The position numbers and the translations under genes were made by a program. Positions 22,671 to 34,762 of a stretch of 64,000 bases of DNA are shown piece by piece; the first letter of the stretch is position 1, and each line of letters starts with the position of its first letter. The stretch is taken from positions 620,001 through 684,000 of the forward strand of contig NW_026570270.1 of the NCBI RefSeq assembly GCF_019649055.1. Reading direction: 5' to 3'. The stretch is from Paramacrobiotus metropolitanus. Its lineage: Eukaryota; Tardigrada; Eutardigrada; Parachela; Macrobiotidae. The notes beneath the pieces were generated by a model. That model saw only the letters and a list, made by a program, of their open reading frames with translations. It was not told where the DNA came from and did not search any database.

Positions 22671-24694
22671 ATGAATAATTCAGCAAACCGTACAACTGGG
22701 TTTTTGTATGCTGAGCCAAGTAATTTTGGATGGTTTTTCGTTATCACGGGTATAATTGGCTGCGCGGGTAGTTTGATATGTCTATATATTTTAGCCATCA
22801 AACGAACTACTTCTTACTCTTCAACGGACCCACTCTTCATCAGTCTTTCGGGTAAATTGTAAACGAGTGTTTAAGAAAACAATAGCTGCTCACCATCTGA
22901 TTCTTTTTCTTGCAAGTTTACGGTCAGTTTATTTATGTACTCGCGTGATCTTTAGAATTAATTGTACTTACCGTTAAACGACAATTTTTTTGATTCGCGG
23001 CTAACGACAGAATAAATGCGCATTATTATGCAAAGTACGCTACGAATGCAGAAGAAGAGATGTCGGGCATTTGGTAGTTTACCGAGAACGTTTTTCCGTT
23101 GCTTTGCTGCCGAGAACGCTGTGAGTGCAAGTTGAGTGCAGGAGATTAGCAAAAAAAACCCTGCTGGTGTCTCTTTTTACGTAAGCAAGCATTCATCGGT
23201 TTGTTGTTCAAAATATGTATTTCTTAAACTATTACAAATTTTATTTTAAGAATGCAGACTGTATCACTGTATCCTACCCAAAAGTTAACTGTGAATTAAA
23301 ACAATAGTATTTATTAGATTACAATTCCGAGCATTAATTACAAAGTAAATCTCCTTAGCGCAAGCCGATTTCTGCTCTAGTAATGTATCCGTAGTATGTA
23401 GTATGTAAGGGATGCCGAATCGAATTTGGAATGCAAATGAACATGGCGCACGAACATGAATAGCTGCTATGTACGTATATAACAAAAATAAAATCTTAAA
23501 CACACTTATCTTGCGATAAATTTCTTTTCTACGTTGAGGATTCTGATCAATATCTCCACGATATAAATTTTTTTCCAGGAACTAGTTTGTGTATCAGCCT
23601 ATTAGCTGCTCCCTGGAACGCATACAGCACCATCGTGGGTTATCCTAATTTCCTCGCCAGCGCTCAGTTTATCCCCTTATGCCGTCTGATCGGCTTCAGT
23701 ACGCTTCTAGTTACCAACGCATCCCCGTTGGCCCACGTCTCCCTGGCTCTTAACCGTTTTGTCGTTGTCATCTGCAAATGGAACCATCTAGTCCACACCC
23801 GCAGGATGATTGTCCTCTTCGTGCTCATTCCCTGGACTCTCTCCCTACTCTTCGCCATCTGGCCGGTATTTGGTATTGCCGGGGATTATGCATATAACCC
23901 CAGTAACAACCGGTGCAATATGGCGGGAATCGCATACTCTATCCGCTATCACATCTTCATCCGGACTGCCGCGCCCATTTTTAATACCGCCGTATTGCTT
24001 ATTTGTTATTTGGCGGTATACGCCAAGGTCATCCTGACAAGACGACGCATTGAGCATCACGATCCTGCTGGACAAACGAGGAGAATCCGGCAGCGGAAAC
24101 TGGAATCTCATGTGACAGCTGTAGCGCTTTATTCGTGTTTGACCTTTGTGCTGACCAACTTCCCAATCGATTTGTTTAGCCTGGTGAACAAAAATCCCAT
24201 TCTGTATGGAACCACGTCGTCCTCTATTTCCATGCTGCCATGGTTAGGTTAGTATGCAGTTTTTCGTTCTGTTCCGTACCAGTTCCGACATATTTAATTC
24301 GACAATGACATTCCTTAACTGCCTCCCTATCCAAAAGCTTCAATTTACAAAACAAAACTGCTGTAAAGTGCATCGCTGTTGGACCACCGCAAAAAAACTG
24401 TTGTTGAAGTTTATATGCTGGGGCGCTCCTTTAATACAGCAAGCATAATAAACCATTATGAACTACGCATAACGTCTGTCGTGAAACCGTTTGCTTGTAG
24501 GTTTTACCATGTCGCCATGGCTGGCAATTTGTTTGGACAAGACAATAAAATCTTTCGCTATTCAGCATTGCTGTTCTACGATAGCTGATGATAACACCTT
24601 GGTTTTGCGTACTGTGAGCGCACGTATACAAACTGAGCGCTTAGTGAGCAGCGCAACGAATGGGGTGACGCGGAAGGGCCCCATCAAAACCTGA
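22671..24694 (+). CDS. Class A GPCR, three exons
   Basis: Exon 1 22671-22851 (ATG, N-glycosylation sites, TM1; donor GTAAAT), exon 2 23579-24247 (acceptor ttttccag, TM2-TM6 and start of TM7; donor GTTAGT), exon 3 24501-24694 (acceptor ttgtag; end of TM7, helix 8 and tail). Both introns are phase 1 and the joined frame is open, about 347 residues. TM3 runs through LVTNASPLAHVSLALNRFVV, so the DRY site is NRF. TM5 and TM6 flank a basic loop with RRIEHH and RQRKLESHVT. In exon 3, SPWLAICLDKTIKSF aligns with the NPxxY-helix 8 region, followed by a CC pair that could be palmitoylated. Ligand unknown. Confidence 0.72.
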
Positions 24695-26193
24695 CCTTAT
24701 ACTGTGGCAGTGTGGCTTTCTTTCCTTTTCGACCGTGACTAATCTTTATTCTTAAAAGAACTGGTGGTGACTGTACAGGCAGCTGGCGTGATAGACGTTT
24801 TACTATGACAAATATTCCTTAGGTTGATCTTATTAAAGTTATACGTAAAAAGAGGGTAAACGCTGCGGAAGAAATTAAACGACGTGACGGTCGCACCCAA
24901 CGCAGCTGGCCGTGGACGGTTGCTTTGGATCTAGAGATGGGCGTTAGTTTTGCGGTGCCATTGTCGTACGTAGGTTACTATTTGGTGAAGAGTTATAGCA
25001 TTACGCACGTGAAGTAGTTTTTGAACAATGCAGGCTAGGTCATCGAATATATTTTTTTAGTACTTTTTTGCGACTAGGGTGTCTTGTCGCACCAGATGAT
25101 TTTAGTTTTGAGCCTGCTCTGTATCTGTACAGTATGTACATACTTGTAAATCAGTCTTTATCATTACTGCATACGCGTATTTTACTGACGTATGAAAACA
25201 ATAATTAGTACAATAGCTGGACAGTATTAGCAACAAAGCAGGTCAGTAAAGGCTTTACATCCTAAATGCGGCCTCTGCGTTCTTAGTGAAGATTTCGTGA
25301 GATTTTTGCTCGTTACCGTATCTACATATTTACCAAAATATTTAGCCATTAGTCTGTAACACACAGAAACAACAACGTACGATATTTCACGTGAATCGTC
25401 ATTTCTGTTGATGTATGAATCATGCGAACTGGCTATGTTTCAAATTGTTTTCTTCGAGACAAGAAAGTAGAGCCACGGTATAAAACAAGCGTAGGATAGT
25501 GCAAAACGTGTACAATACTGTATCACTGTAGCGCACCCTGCGCACTTTTACTTATGCGGGAGATCGGGTGCCAGTAGCAACCTTCGCTCCTGCCTCCTCG
25601 CACCCTTGCTATCGCATTGTGTAAATGTTGACCGTTTCTGAAATTATTTTTTGTTCCATTAAAAATTTGTCAGTTTACTCGCAGTTTTCGGACCGGATCA
25701 TTGACAAAACAATAACAAACAGCTTTTGCAGAAATGAAACCAGTTCATCTGGTAACTTTCCCAGGAAAACTAATGACGCATTTGCTAAAAGATACATGGC
25801 ATTGCATGCATAATGGAGTGCGGCTGACAATGCGCAGTGTAGGTGTAGTAGAGAGTTAACGCTACCTCTTGATGAAAAATTAAAGAGAACAATGACAGGC
25901 GCGTAATATGAGAAAGTTAAAGCGTATTTGTTTGCTAAGGTTGCAGCGCTGCACATTTCTAGGCAAACAAGTTCTGCACCGGAAAGTTACGACTACAGTA
26001 TGCAATCGAAATTTTGGCGTGCAATTTTTATTATTCTTTGCGCCTCGATAAACACATGTTGGGTCGCAGCTTGTGTCATGCAGCCCTTTACAATTAGCAA
26101 AGAGAATTATGGCAAAGCACGTTTCGTTAACATGGACGGACACCTAACTTAATTTCGCCAAAAGGAAGTGTGACCAGAAAAATAGAGGAGTGG
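24695..26193. other. Intergenic, start of duplicated unit
   Basis: The right part (about 25650-26193) belongs to a tandem duplication, being similar to 28180 onwards. No gene is supported. Confidence 0.4.
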
Positions 26194-27520
26194 TTACATA
26201 GGACGTATTTGTCGTTTGCAGCAGAGTAATTTCATAATCCAACGAATGCTTTTGAAGCGTCTCAGGGAAGCTAACCAGTTCTTGAACCGATGTTGCATCC
26301 ATTTCGAGCTCATCATGTACAAAACCGGATCGAAGCTAGCTTGCAGAGCATACAAGACCTTTGTCACTTTGGAGAACACATCGTCCTGTTCGGCAGTTAG
26401 AACGTGCGTTATCGACGAAATCCAGTACAGCTTTGTTGGTATCCATGTTAATATGATGCTTAATGTCAATAAGGTCATTAGTTTAAACTGATACGTTTCC
26501 AGGCCTCTTTTGGTTCTACTTCCGCCATGGATCTCGCTTGTAGTAGGCATCCGTGCAACAACCACTGATAATTCAACTACGGAATTGGCCCTGGAAACCG
26601 CTAAACATCTCCGCCGATAACTGCGTGCAAAATCCACATATAACGCTAACACCAGGACAACCGGCAACGTGCCGGTAATTACTTCACTAACGATGGAATA
26701 GACGAACGGTGGTTTATCGGTATACACGCAGCCGTAAACACCTTCTGGTTTGCGATAAAAGTCAGCATCTATGACAATTCGCGGCATATTGAACAAGTGC
26801 CCATACACGGATACAATCGCGCACAACGCTACCGCGACCTTTGTAGAATGGTGCATTTTGTAATGCATCGGGAATTTAATGGCCCACAAGCGGTTTACCG
26901 AAATCAACACGTGAACATGAACCGGAACTGTTGCGAACACGAAGAGCATGTACAGGTAAACTGTGCAGGCTGTGCTGGATAATGGCCATGTGCGGTGGGT
27001 CATTCGCGTAATTTCCAATGGATATTGCACCAAGACATAAATAATGTTGCTGAACAAAAGCCAGACAATGTATACGATGAAAGGAGTGTGCAGTTCTTTA
27101 ATTTTGCAAATAAGAATCAGCGTCAAGCCATTTGTAATCAAATGGATGATAAAGAGGATGCTGCGATAAATGGCAAAATTGTTGATAGCAAATTCATTTT
27201 GGTCATTATGAGCTGTGGAATTGTTTAAGCTTGCACTGGCATTCATCTCAGACGCAACAAAACGTGCACTTCCTAGGAATACCGTGAAATCGGAGCAGTA
27301 GTTGAATCAGGTTATGTATCCGCTGCCGGCAAATCTTTGCGTGAGGTGCGTATAACAATTTTTCCGTTTGCGTGCCTCTTATATTGCACTGGTCTGGGAG
27401 ATCCTCTGCAACAGGAAGCACGCGACAACATCCTTAGAAAACATTACGAGGGGGAAAACTTGTGCAAAATTAAAGGTGTTTGCCTTGTTTTCCACTTTCT
27501 CGCAGATGAAAAACCTGGTA
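25650..27520. repeat. Tandem duplication, unit 1
   Basis: A block similar to about 28180-30120. It includes the receptor gene, its upstream flank (shared gagatcctct and gaaaacttgtgcaaaatt-like stretches) and its downstream flank (shared cattaaaaatttgt). Edges are approximate because the flanks have diverged. Confidence 0.7.
26194..27246 (-). CDS. Class A GPCR, intronless, with C-tail
   Basis: 350 residues from the ATG at 27246. The N-terminus has several N-x-S/T sites (MNASASLNNST). Seven hydrophobic segments. TM3 opens with a Cys (STACTVYLYM) matched by GVYGCVYTD in loop 2. The DRY site reads SVNRLWAIKFP. TM6 is LTWIPTKLYW and TM7 ends FDPVLYMMSS, a D-P-x-x-Y form of NPxxY. Unlike the FSLR-ending family it has a ~40-residue basic C-tail with a CC pair near the end. 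It is the intact member of a tandem pair with 28748-29802. Confidence 0.85.
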   Translation of the reverse strand: MNASASLNNSTAHNDQNEFAINNFAIYRSILFIIHLITNGLTLILICKIKELHTPFIVYIVWLLFSNIIYVLVQYPLEITRMTHRTWPLSSTACTVYLYMLFVFATVPVHVHVLISVNRLWAIKFPMHYKMHHSTKVAVALCAIVSVYGHLFNMPRIVIDADFYRKPEGVYGCVYTDKPPFVYSIVSEVITGTLPVVLVLALYVDFARSYRRRCLAVSRANSVVELSVVVARMPTTSEIHGGSRTKRGLETYQFKLMTLLTLSIILTWIPTKLYWISSITHVLTAEQDDVFSKVTKVLYALQASFDPVLYMMSSKWMQHRFKNWLASLRRFKSIRWIMKLLCCKRQIRPM

Positions 27521-28747
27521 CACAATGTACAGAGTATTGTTCAGCACAGATGCATGAACGTGAGATAACATTGATGCTAAAGTCAGATATATTTATATTA
27601 GTGCTGGGTTCGCAAGTTTTTCATGAAATCTCTGGTTCTGATGTGTCGCATAGTACAGTTTTATGGACAACAAATTACTCTGCTGGAAAAATCAACCGAG
27701 AGTTGACCGTCCGAAATATCCGAACGGCAATGACGCCCGCCGAAGCCTTGGTTGTGAACCGTTCACCAAAATACTACCAAAATTAACAAAGCTAAAAAAC
27801 TTTTCCCACCAACTCTGTAGTGACTTTTGAGGATTAAAACAGGAAATACCGCCCTGTATGTAATTTCATCCCGGAGGCTTTCGCCTGCGCTCAGGTTTTA
27901 CGTCGTAGGCTTCAACGCTTGGGATAACCCTTGTTTTAACACAAAAAGATACAACAAAAAAAACAACAACAAAATAGCACGTTTCGAAAACATCTCGTCC
28001 GCTATAATTTTGTGGACGATTCTTTATGTTTTGGTTAATAAAAGTATCATATAATTATGTTGTGTTAATTCGCCGTTTTCACGGATATGCTGATATCTGC
28101 AGACCAGGCACTACAATGGTCCGAAACCCTTAACTGCGCCTTCATACAAGTATTGGCCGATTCTGTGAAACGTCCCATGATTCATTAAAAATTTGTAAGT
28201 GTACTCGACATTTCTGGACTGTATCGGTAAAAACGATGACAAACAGATTTTACAAAGCTACATAGAGTACTTTTATCTGTGCCCTTTCCATGTAATCGAT
28301 GACGCACTAGGGGCACGGACAGACAAGTTTCACTGTGATGAGAATAACAACACGAAATAACAACAGGCGCAGAAAATGTTTAATTAACAGCATAGCGATT
28401 TGATATCACCTATTTTATGCAGACAATATTTTGCATTTTGCTGTAAAAATGAGTACATGGTATCGAGTGCTAGTACAACATGACCCATCTTACCTTAATT
28501 AATTACCGTTTGGTGTTTCAAACTGCGCATTTCTCGAATAAAACAATCTGTATTTAAATATCAACACTGTTTAGCATTTACGGCAGACCTCTTGGCGTGC
28601 ACTACTTTTGTTAGCGGCTTGTGGTAAATATTAGCGAAAGATAGTAAATGTACTATAGTGCATAAATAATAAAGTCATTTATTCGCTTGTGCTATTTTAT
28701 GCAGTGCTAAACAACACAAGCGAACCGCTGCGAATGTGCACACTTAA
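27247..28747. other. Intergenic inside the tandem duplication
   Basis: A 149-codon plus-strand frame (27337-27786) does not start with ATG and lies in the duplicated flank whose other copy is not open, so it is not called a gene. Confidence 0.45.
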
Positions 28748-30120
28748 TTAAGAAAAAATACATCGACAAGCTGGTTTAGGTAGGGCGTGTTTGTCGTTTG
28801 CAGCAGGGGATTTCCATAATCCAACGAACCACTTTGAAGCGCCCGCCCCCCACCCACCCACCAGTTGTGAAACCCACCAGTTGTGAAATTCTTGCTGAAC
28901 CCATTTCGAGCTCATCATGTACAATACCGGATCAAAACTAGCTTGCAGAGCGTACAAGATCTTTGTCACTTTGGAGAATACATCATCCTGTTCGGCAGTC
29001 AGAACGTGCGTTATCGACGAAATCCAGCACAGCTTTGTTGGTATCCACGTCAGTATTATGCTTAAAGTTAACAAAGCATCAGCTTAAACTGGTACGTCTC
29101 CAGGCCTTTTTTTGTTTTACTTCCGCCATGGGTTTCGCTTACGGCAGAAATCCGCGCTGCTGTTTCTGATTTGTCAACTGTCGTATCGCTTTTGGACACA
29201 GCTAAACGTCTGCGCTGATAACTGCTGGCAAAATCCACATATAACGCTAACACCAGGACAACCGGCAGCGTGCCGGTAATTACTTCACTAACGATGGAAT
29301 AGACGAACGGTGGCGCATCGGTATACATGCAGCCGTAAACATCTTCCGGTTTGCGATAGAAGGTAGCATCGATGACAATTCGCGGCATGTTAAACAAATG
29401 CCCATACACCGAGACGATCGCGCACAACACAACCGCGACCTTTTTTGAATGATACAGCTTGTAATGCATGGGAAATTTGATGGCCCACAATCGGTTTATC
29501 GATATCAGAACGTGAACATGAACCGGAATTGTTGCGAATACGAAGAGCATATAGATATACAGATAAATCGTACAGGCCGTGCTGGATAATGGCCATTTAC
29601 GGTGGGTCATTCGCGTAATTTCCAATGGATACTGCACCAAGACATATATAACGTTGCTGACCAGAAACCAGACAATGTATACAATGAAAGGGGTATGCAA
29701 TTCTTTAATTTTGCCGATTAAAAACAACGCTAATCCGTTGGTAACGAGATGGATAGCAAACAGAGTGCTGCGATAAATGGCAAAAACGTTGATAATAAGC
29801 ACATTTTGATTAAGCTGATCTGTAAAATTTGTTAAGTATATTAATACTCATTGCGGACGAGCGAGACGTGTGCGTTTTACGAATGCAGTGAAATCAGAGC
29901 AGTAGCTGAATCAAATCTGGACATCCCGCAAGTGTATAGCGTGCATGACGTCGGTTAATCCAATACGTGAAGTGAACACAACTTTCCTCTTTTACGAGTA
30001 CAGATATATTATATGTCTCTTACGTTGCACTTGTCTGGAGATCCTCTCCGGCAGGTACAACGCAATAGCAAGCTTAGTATAAACTATAAAGGAGAAAGAA
30101 GAGAACTTGTGCAAAATTCA
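28180..30120. repeat. Tandem duplication, unit 2
   Basis: Diverged copy of about 25650-27520 carrying the pseudogene receptor. Edges approximate. Confidence 0.7.
28748..29802 (-). pseudogene. Frameshifted copy of the 26194 GPCR
   Basis: The 5' part (29068-29802) matches the intact receptor from TM1 to the end of loop 3, including NRLWAIKFP and YGCMYTD. It stops at the start of TM6 after YQFKLM. The rest of TM6, TM7 and the start of the tail continue in another frame (28748-29074) with FDPVLYMMSS. One base is missing near 29075-29080 relative to the intact copy. The N-terminus is also damaged: the ATG in the position of the intact start leads to an in-frame stop, so the first residues are lost. 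The tail is disrupted by a C-rich insertion near 28838-28862. With at least two separate lesions it is very likely a pseudogene. Confidence 0.82.
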
Positions 30121-33100
30121 AAAAGGTTAGGGATGTTTACTATGTTACCATTTCTCTGGCAAAACAAAGACGTAATATATACGCAGTACATGAGCAAGTA
30201 AAAAACAAAATAATGTACAATATTTGAATGCATGCTGTTAAATCCCATAAGAAAACATTCCACACGCACGTCAGAAGGTAGTTGGTAGTGGTAGGAAGTT
30301 ATTTAAACTAAACCTTAAAATGAACATGATCAGCAAACGGTGCGGAAGCGTCAACAGATAAACAACTCGGCACATGAGGGTTGGTGGTCAGCTAACCGCC
30401 GTAAAGAAACATGATCAACTATCAGGGTTTAAAAAGGTCAACTATTCAAGCCAAGCTTTACAGTTTTTCTATTCAATCTCTTGCGTTGACAGTTCCACAT
30501 ATCATACTTAAATGTTACGTTTTAAATTGGTAGGCATAAGATGCAAGCCGACTGGTAGTGCAACCGTCCAAAGCATCCCGACGACTACACATCCGCCGGA
30601 AGTTTGATCATTAAAACGTTCAAAACGTTCCGGAGCGCCCTAAACGTCCGGAAATTTTGGACGGAGTTTAAAGAAGGAAGGAGTTTAAGGAACAGAAGAC
30701 ATCCGACAGACACTTTGTCTGTCCTCTCATTTTGGACGATTGGCTTAAAAAGGCAAAAGCATCTGGCAGATATTGTGAGCGGTGTAATCCGTTTAAGAGC
30801 AAAGGCATCCGGCAGAAGTGTCAGCCGTCCGGGCATAGAGGATAGACATTTTTATAAAAAAGAGAGATGGCAAAAGCTGTATTTCATTGGTGATCAAAGC
30901 AACCGTGGAACCGTAAGATGGGCTTCGGTGGTACATGGAGCAGTGCGACAGTGGCAGTGTGACAGTGGCAGCTGTTATGAGTGTTGTTGATAAAATGAAA
31001 AAAATGAATTTTGATGGTGAAGCAGCAAACGGCATGGGAATACGAGACTAGGCAGGCATAGTGCCGATAAAGGACTGTTTACACAGTACACAAGCTTTTT
31101 TGCGTACTCTTCTAACCCATGGGTACTGACTTCTGGCATCCATACTACTAAGTACTAGTATTACCATTTTATACGGTCGATTGCCGTAGCAAAAAAAAGT
31201 GTCCGGAAGGTTTACGTAGCAGCATGGACGGTACCCAACACGTCTGTTTATGTTTCTGTGTTTACTAATTCTAATGAAAGTTAATAAAGAGTAGACGTTA
31301 ATATCTTAATAAACTGAATTAGTAAATCACACGATCCTCTGGAATTTAAGTGGCGAGTAAGCAATAATATACAGTACATTACTATTTTTGTTAAATAATA
31401 AAGCATACAACCACCTTTGGGTGGGGGTGTCTGACAGTTTACCTTGTAAACGCTGGTTGACTGCTTTTTGGTGATGCGGTGATCATTCTAAATTCCGAAG
31501 TTTATAGTTTATAGTGTTGGTTCTCTGTCTTAGAAGAGGGTTCCTTAATGTTAAAATGTGTATTGTTAAAAAACATTTTTATTAGACATCAGCCAGTGTA
31601 CACAACAATTCGTGCGCGCAGCTTTCCATTAATGAAAAGCATAAATTTTAAACATTAAAAAAAATCCAAAATCGTTGGAGTCACTCGCGATCATATGTCG
31701 TACTTTAAGTGTAACCAAAACAGTCGCTGCATTACCACGGACTAACGCTAGTATTGTTAATGAAGTAAAACGGGGGCGTTGTAGCGATTCCTTTGTGATA
31801 CTAATTGACCTTTCCTTAATTGTAAGTTTCCCAGTTTCTCACCTACTGTACAGTCGTATTTGGCTATGAAGGTCCATGAAAAGCAGTTCTCTTTGAGAGC
31901 ACTGAGTGTGTTCATTGTAATGTAGTGACGATTAATATCAATTACGTCGCTTGTGCGCAACCTAATAACCTAGTGAGTTTCGTGCCCGGTGTTCAACTGG
32001 CTTTACTGGTTTGACGGCTTCAGATATTTTCATTTTCTGCTTTTTAGATTTTGGTTTCTGCAATATTTCCATCTGCGTTCTCATGCAGTGTGAAGCCTAG
32101 AGCAAGCGCCAAAGTTACTTAAGTACCAGCTTCTTTATTACTGGCAATCTTCGAGCTCTAAGTCATTTAAATTTTATAAAAGGATTATAACAAAGCAAAT
32201 GCTTACATGCATTGGTGTTGTATGTTATGACGAGTAGAAAGACCTTACCAGCTGCCAGCTGGTACCAGTAGCAACCAACCAAGACAGATCAAGACAGTTC
32301 GACAAATCAAGACAGTTTGTGGTTAAGGCGTTATCAAGGCAACACGAGTACACATAATCCAACACGGTAACTTACTACGCAGCATTGTATAACAATAAGT
32401 GCAACAAAAATAAGCAGAATGTAAAAAACATAAAATCCTTCCCAGCTACCGTAGTACTGCATGAGCGCGCGTTGGAAATATAACGGGCACCGTTAGCGTA
32501 AACCGTAAACTAACCTACAATCAGAAAATGTAGAACGCGGGAACTTTAATACATTGTACTTTTAGCGCAGCATAATAAATCGGTCGGTTTTCGCTGCCTG
32601 GGACTGACTTTCTGTTAATTGTTACGTACCTCATTGCCCAAAACAGAACTGCAGTACTTGTACAAGAAGATCTCTATCAACTTGACTGCTTGCACTTTGC
32701 ACAAATATTACCGCTAACGCGAACAAATACATGATCACGCTCGAATGTAGGTTGCCGCATGACATTTTACGCGTTAACCTAGTAACCTTTAGTATAAATA
32801 CGTATGCCGACGTATGAGAGCGCAACCATCTTAGATCACGGCAAGTCATCGAAACCGCTTGATGGATTCGATGGCAACTTGCTAATTAATGTGACTGGAC
32901 CTCAAGAGCCAAACTGAAAACTGTAATGCTGTTATGATAAAATTGCACGTCAGACGGATGTTCGTAAGTAAAAAGTAGGTTAACGGGAAGGCGAAAGGAA
33001 GAAAGCGTTTCCGTCATATGTGCAAAGCCTACTGTTGCATAAAACAAATTTCGTGAGAACGGAAACACGACTAACGTTGTCAACCGCTTAGATCGAACGT

Positions 33101-33147
33101 TATAAGGCTATAATACCGGGCAACATCCTGGCCGGAACGAAGTCGGA
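29803..33147. other. Long intergenic region, nothing firmly recognised
   Basis: About 3.3 kb. Contains a patch of imperfect repeats at 30589-30816 and small tandem motifs around 32280-32330 (repeats of caagacag). No supported gene. Confidence 0.4.
30589..30816 (+). repeat. Imperfect dispersed repeats of a CATCCGGCAGA motif
   Basis: Related 12-mers stand at 30589, 30699, 30759 and 30805 (acatccgccgga, acatccgacaga, gcatctggcaga, gcatccggcaga). The last two are preceded by TTAA and GCAAA(A) at similar distance, suggesting a ~46-bp unit. Meaning unknown. Confidence 0.35.
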
Positions 33148-33157
33148 TATATAAAAG
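33148..33157 (+). promoter_or_regulatory. TATA box of secreted-peptide gene
   Basis: TATATAAAAG about 105 bp before the ATG at 33263, leaving room for a 5' UTR of roughly 75-80 nt. Confidence 0.65.
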
Positions 33158-33262
33158 GCTTCTTATATCCAAGTGAATGCATGGTCATCAAGTGTTTCTA
33201 AAATTTTTCTTTATCGTGTTTCCCTTGTTGTACTACTTAGTTTATCGTAAATACGCCTGACA

Positions 33263-33949
33263 ATGGCGAAAGTGACCCTGATGCTATTCTTCGTAATTTT
33301 GGTTTCTGCTGGTATGGTACTCTCCGCCTCCGTCTTGCCAGGAACAGAAACGGATGTAAAGGTGTGTTTTCTATCATATTGTTTTGTTTTCACAGTTGAT
33401 GCAAGTTTTGTACATAATTTTATCCTGGCTTGGCTCAAGTTGGCTGCTTCCGAATGAGTACAAGCCTGTTGTAATGCATATTGTAGAACTATGTAGTACT
33501 ACTCTAGAACGATTGCGGCGAAATCTACAATATTCAGTAGAATGATTACCTGAATAGAGACTACGTCTTTGTAACTGCGGCAAAATATTAACAGTTACAG
33601 TACAAACTGGGTTAACGTACTAAACCCGCAAACCTTCTATGTATCTAAATTAAAAAGTAAAACCAGCATTAAAAAAGACAGCTTCGTAACTACTGACCTA
33701 ATCCTGCTACAGCGGGATTTGCATTTTTGCAACAGTTTTCGTAAAACAAGGTCAGTCACGTTGTACAAATTTCTGCAATTGCGGAAAGAGTGTGTGTGAC
33801 TGTGTGCATGGTTGCAGATTGAATATGGACTGACCAGTCCTGCAATCAGCTATAAGGCGCTTGGATTCGGCACTCGACAGAAGCGTGGCTGCTCAGTCTG
33901 CTGCACTTGGCGTCCGTTCAACTGCAACATGTGCTGCGACTGGGGATAA
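33263..33949 (+). CDS. Secreted cysteine-rich, probably amidated peptide precursor
   Basis: Two exons, 33263-33361 (donor GTGTGT) and 33818-33949 (acceptor ttgcag), joined in phase 0 to 76 residues. Residues 1-22 form a signal peptide (MAKV then LMLFFVILVSAGMVLS). A short spacer leads to a dibasic site RQKR, followed by the C-terminal 20 residues with six cysteines in the pattern C-x2-CC-x6-C-x2-CC. The last residue before the stop is Gly after Asp-Trp, the usual signal for C-terminal amidation. This is the layout of a prohormone or a disulfide-rich secreted peptide with three possible bonds. I do not recognise the family, so neuropeptide, defence peptide or venom-like peptide all remain open. 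Confidence 0.68.
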
Positions 33950-34762
33950 TTAGACTGGAATGTTACCGTGAAATCTTGGCTGGCCAGTTGTACAGAGTAC
34001 TTCCAAATTCAACATGCCACTTAGGAGGTTTACCGGCCAGTGACGCCACCATACATACATACATACGTGACCGCGTTATCCTTCTTCATGCATACGTGTA
34101 AAATTAGTTTTTAAACAAAATAGCCCTGCTTCTTTGCACAATAGTGGAAAAACTGGTTTTACCCGCATTCATATTATATCAAGTACATGTATATCTATGT
34201 ATATTTCAAGTATTTGCATACATGTGTATTTCGCGCTTTGTATACGGTATATATGAATATACGGCTTATTATATTTGTATTTTGTAATTATGAGATTGTG
34301 GAAGCAAGTAAAACTGCATATGATAAATGTGAGTACTGTGCTGCACCATTCAAAAAAAACTATAAGACAATATATTCTACGGTTTTTGGTTCTCGAGTTT
34401 GCTCATTAATTACAGAAATCCACTATAGAACACGAAAGAGTGCTACTAACACTAATGCCGAAAAGAGTAAGTTATAAGCGTATAGCCGCAGAATATCAAA
34501 CTTTAGCAGCATGTAAACCCACCTTGCGTACATATAATATTATTAAAGCATGATGTTGCGTGATGTTGCGCCGCAGTATTTGCTCGTGCTTTCATTTAAA
34601 TTTTTAGCATAAACCAGGCAATGCAAAATTCAAAACAGTATGACAGTCGTCAACTTTGCTGTCCCTGTGGATGATGATAATTGGTAACTGGACTGTTTTC
34701 CGTCTCCAGCAATGAACAAGTGCATCACTGCATACTCAAACTTCCAGGCATGCACAAATGCG
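33950..34762. other. Intergenic, nothing recognised
   Basis: Includes a small (catacata) microsatellite near 34050-34065. No gene is supported. Confidence 0.4.

Noticed and set aside
27337-27786. 149-codon open frame on the plus strand
   Set aside because: It does not begin with ATG, shows no domain, and its duplicated counterpart near 30013-30201 is not open; it is flank of the duplication.
30604-30990. 128-codon open frame
   Set aside because: Non-ATG start and it runs across the imperfect repeat patch; composition looks random.
33263-33457. Reading the peptide gene as a 64-residue single-exon protein
   Set aside because: The frame runs through a GTGTGT donor into sequence with no features; the spliced form gives a coherent prohormone.
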